Source: Prevotellaceae bacterium (GTDB lineage Bacteria > Bacteroidota > Bacteroidia > Bacteroidales > Bacteroidaceae). From it: a stretch of 64,000 nt of DNA. The notes below the pieces were generated by a model. It was given only the letters and a program-made list of their open reading frames with translations. It had not been told where the DNA came from and made no database searches. The DNA is taken from the NCBI GenBank assembly GCA_028723525.1, contig JAQYET010000033.1:1-64000 (forward strand), written 5' to 3'. The position numbers and the translations under genes were made by a program. Positions 63,586 through 64,000 of the stretch are shown here, in pieces (within the stretch, counting starts at the first letter, position 1; the number at the start of each line of letters is the position of its first letter).

Positions 63586-64000
63586 TCAGCAAAAGCCGTT
63601 CAGCCGCTCCACCACCAGCTCCACCTCGGCATCGGTCATTGCCTGATTGCAAGGCAGACTGAGCTCGTCGCGATGTATTCTCTCGGTCACGGGCAGACTC
63701 ATTCCGTTCCACTCGGCATAGCACATTTGCTTATGTGGCGGGATAGGGTAGTGTATCATTGTTTTCACACCTTGTTCTTCGAGGTGTCTCTGCAGCCTGT
63801 CACGCTCTTTGCAGAGCACCGGAAAGATGTGGTGAACGCTGCGCCGGCAGTATTCCTGCGTAGGCAATGATATTAAGGCATTGGTGACGTTCTGCGCGTA
63901 ATATTCCGCAATGTCGCGCCGCCGCCTGTTTTCCTTGTCAAGATATTGTAGTTTTACACTAAGCACTGCAGCCTGAATTTCGTCGAGGCGACTGTTCCGC
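63586..64000 (-). CDS. DegT/DnrJ/EryC1/StrS family sugar aminotransferase, C-terminal part
   Basis: Partial gene: the frame runs off the window at 64000 and reads RNSRLDEIQAAV-LSVKLQYL at the edge, the conserved NSR-LDE-QAA segment after the PLP lysine. About 138 residues are visible. The rest contains HHIFPVLCKERDRLQRHLEE, GVKTMIHYPIPPHKQ and ELSLPCNQAMTDAEVELVVE, typical family ends. These PLP enzymes transaminate keto-sugars for surface glycans, which fits rfbD and the sugar transferase. The PLP lysine itself is outside the window. Confidence 0.92.
   Translation of the reverse strand, partial: RNSRLDEIQAAVLSVKLQYLDKENRRRRDIAEYYAQNVTNALISLPTQEYCRRSVHHIFPVLCKERDRLQRHLEEQGVKTMIHYPIPPHKQMCYAEWNGMSLPVTERIHRDELSLPCNQAMTDAEVELVVERLNGFC

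Overview
The window is a 64 kb chromosomal segment from a Bacteroidales bacterium, most likely a Prevotellaceae member (Prevotella/Segatella type). Three things point there. Promoters follow the Bacteroidetes form TTTG-N19..22-TAnnTTTG rather than the E. coli form. Shine-Dalgarno sequences are mostly absent. Several families are typical of the phylum: a PorE-like type IX secretion protein, DUF4924, DUF4974 and STN-containing TonB-type receptors, and DUF4129/DUF4350. I found no rRNA, tRNA, insertion sequence, integrase, phage gene or plasmid gene, so this reads as core chromosome with small accessory scars.

Layout. 0-3.4 kb: a small hypothetical gene, then a leftward ExbB/ExbD energy-transduction operon ending in a TlpA-like thioredoxin. 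3.7-6.9 kb: an Lrp regulator facing an rRNA-methyltransferase/thyA/folA operon. 7.0-11.0 kb: a stress-type ECF sigma cluster facing a porE-like gene. 11.2-11.8 kb: an AT-rich lipoprotein gene broken by a homopolymer frameshift, followed by a 52-bp perfect palindrome. 11.9-18.3 kb: ROK kinase, LysE exporter, DUF4924-rfbD-prfC, a crcB (fluoride channel) pseudogene and a YeiH transporter. 18.4-27.8 kb: a secreted protein with internal duplication, an S41-type peptidase, a UvrD-like helicase with a DnaQ-type exonuclease inserted in it, sdaA, OsmC and folC. 28-31.5 kb: dnaJ-grpE and an ABC-F ATPase. 31.8-35.5 kb: an ECF sigma / short anti-sigma / TonB-type receptor signalling unit. 35.8-42.8 kb: RDD, SpoIIM, DUF4129, DUF4350, MoxR and DUF58, a conserved membrane/chaperone cluster read from a divergent promoter. 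42.9-52.4 kb: HAD phosphatase, TolC, riboflavin synthase, a 6S-like RNA, phosphoglycerate mutase, DedA, a TPR protein, glnS and mltG. 52.6-64 kb: a sugar-phosphate transferase, a small HAD protein, topB, lutABC, a third ECF sigma with an unusual anti-sigma/outer-membrane-barrel partner, a polytopic membrane protein and the C-terminal part of a sugar aminotransferase.

The most unusual signal is a family of five intergenic arrays (27.8, 35.6, 43.6, 51.4 and 63.5 kb). Each holds three or four 15-bp units of the form W4-TCG(G/C)CGA-W4 separated by exactly 7 bp, so the units repeat every 22 bp, about two helical turns. Every array lies just downstream of a gene. Four successive arrays are spaced 7.8-8.0 kb apart. 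They are not CRISPR, and I do not recognise them as a named element. They could be a multi-site protein-binding element or a mobile non-coding repeat.

Functionally the window joins envelope biology (TonB energising, T9SS, outer-membrane receptors, efflux, glycan synthesis, peptidoglycan cleavage) with three separate ECF sigma circuits whose partners differ in architecture, plus housekeeping folate, nucleotide, translation and lactate-utilisation genes. Calls rest on motif recognition by eye; no alignment or database search was run.
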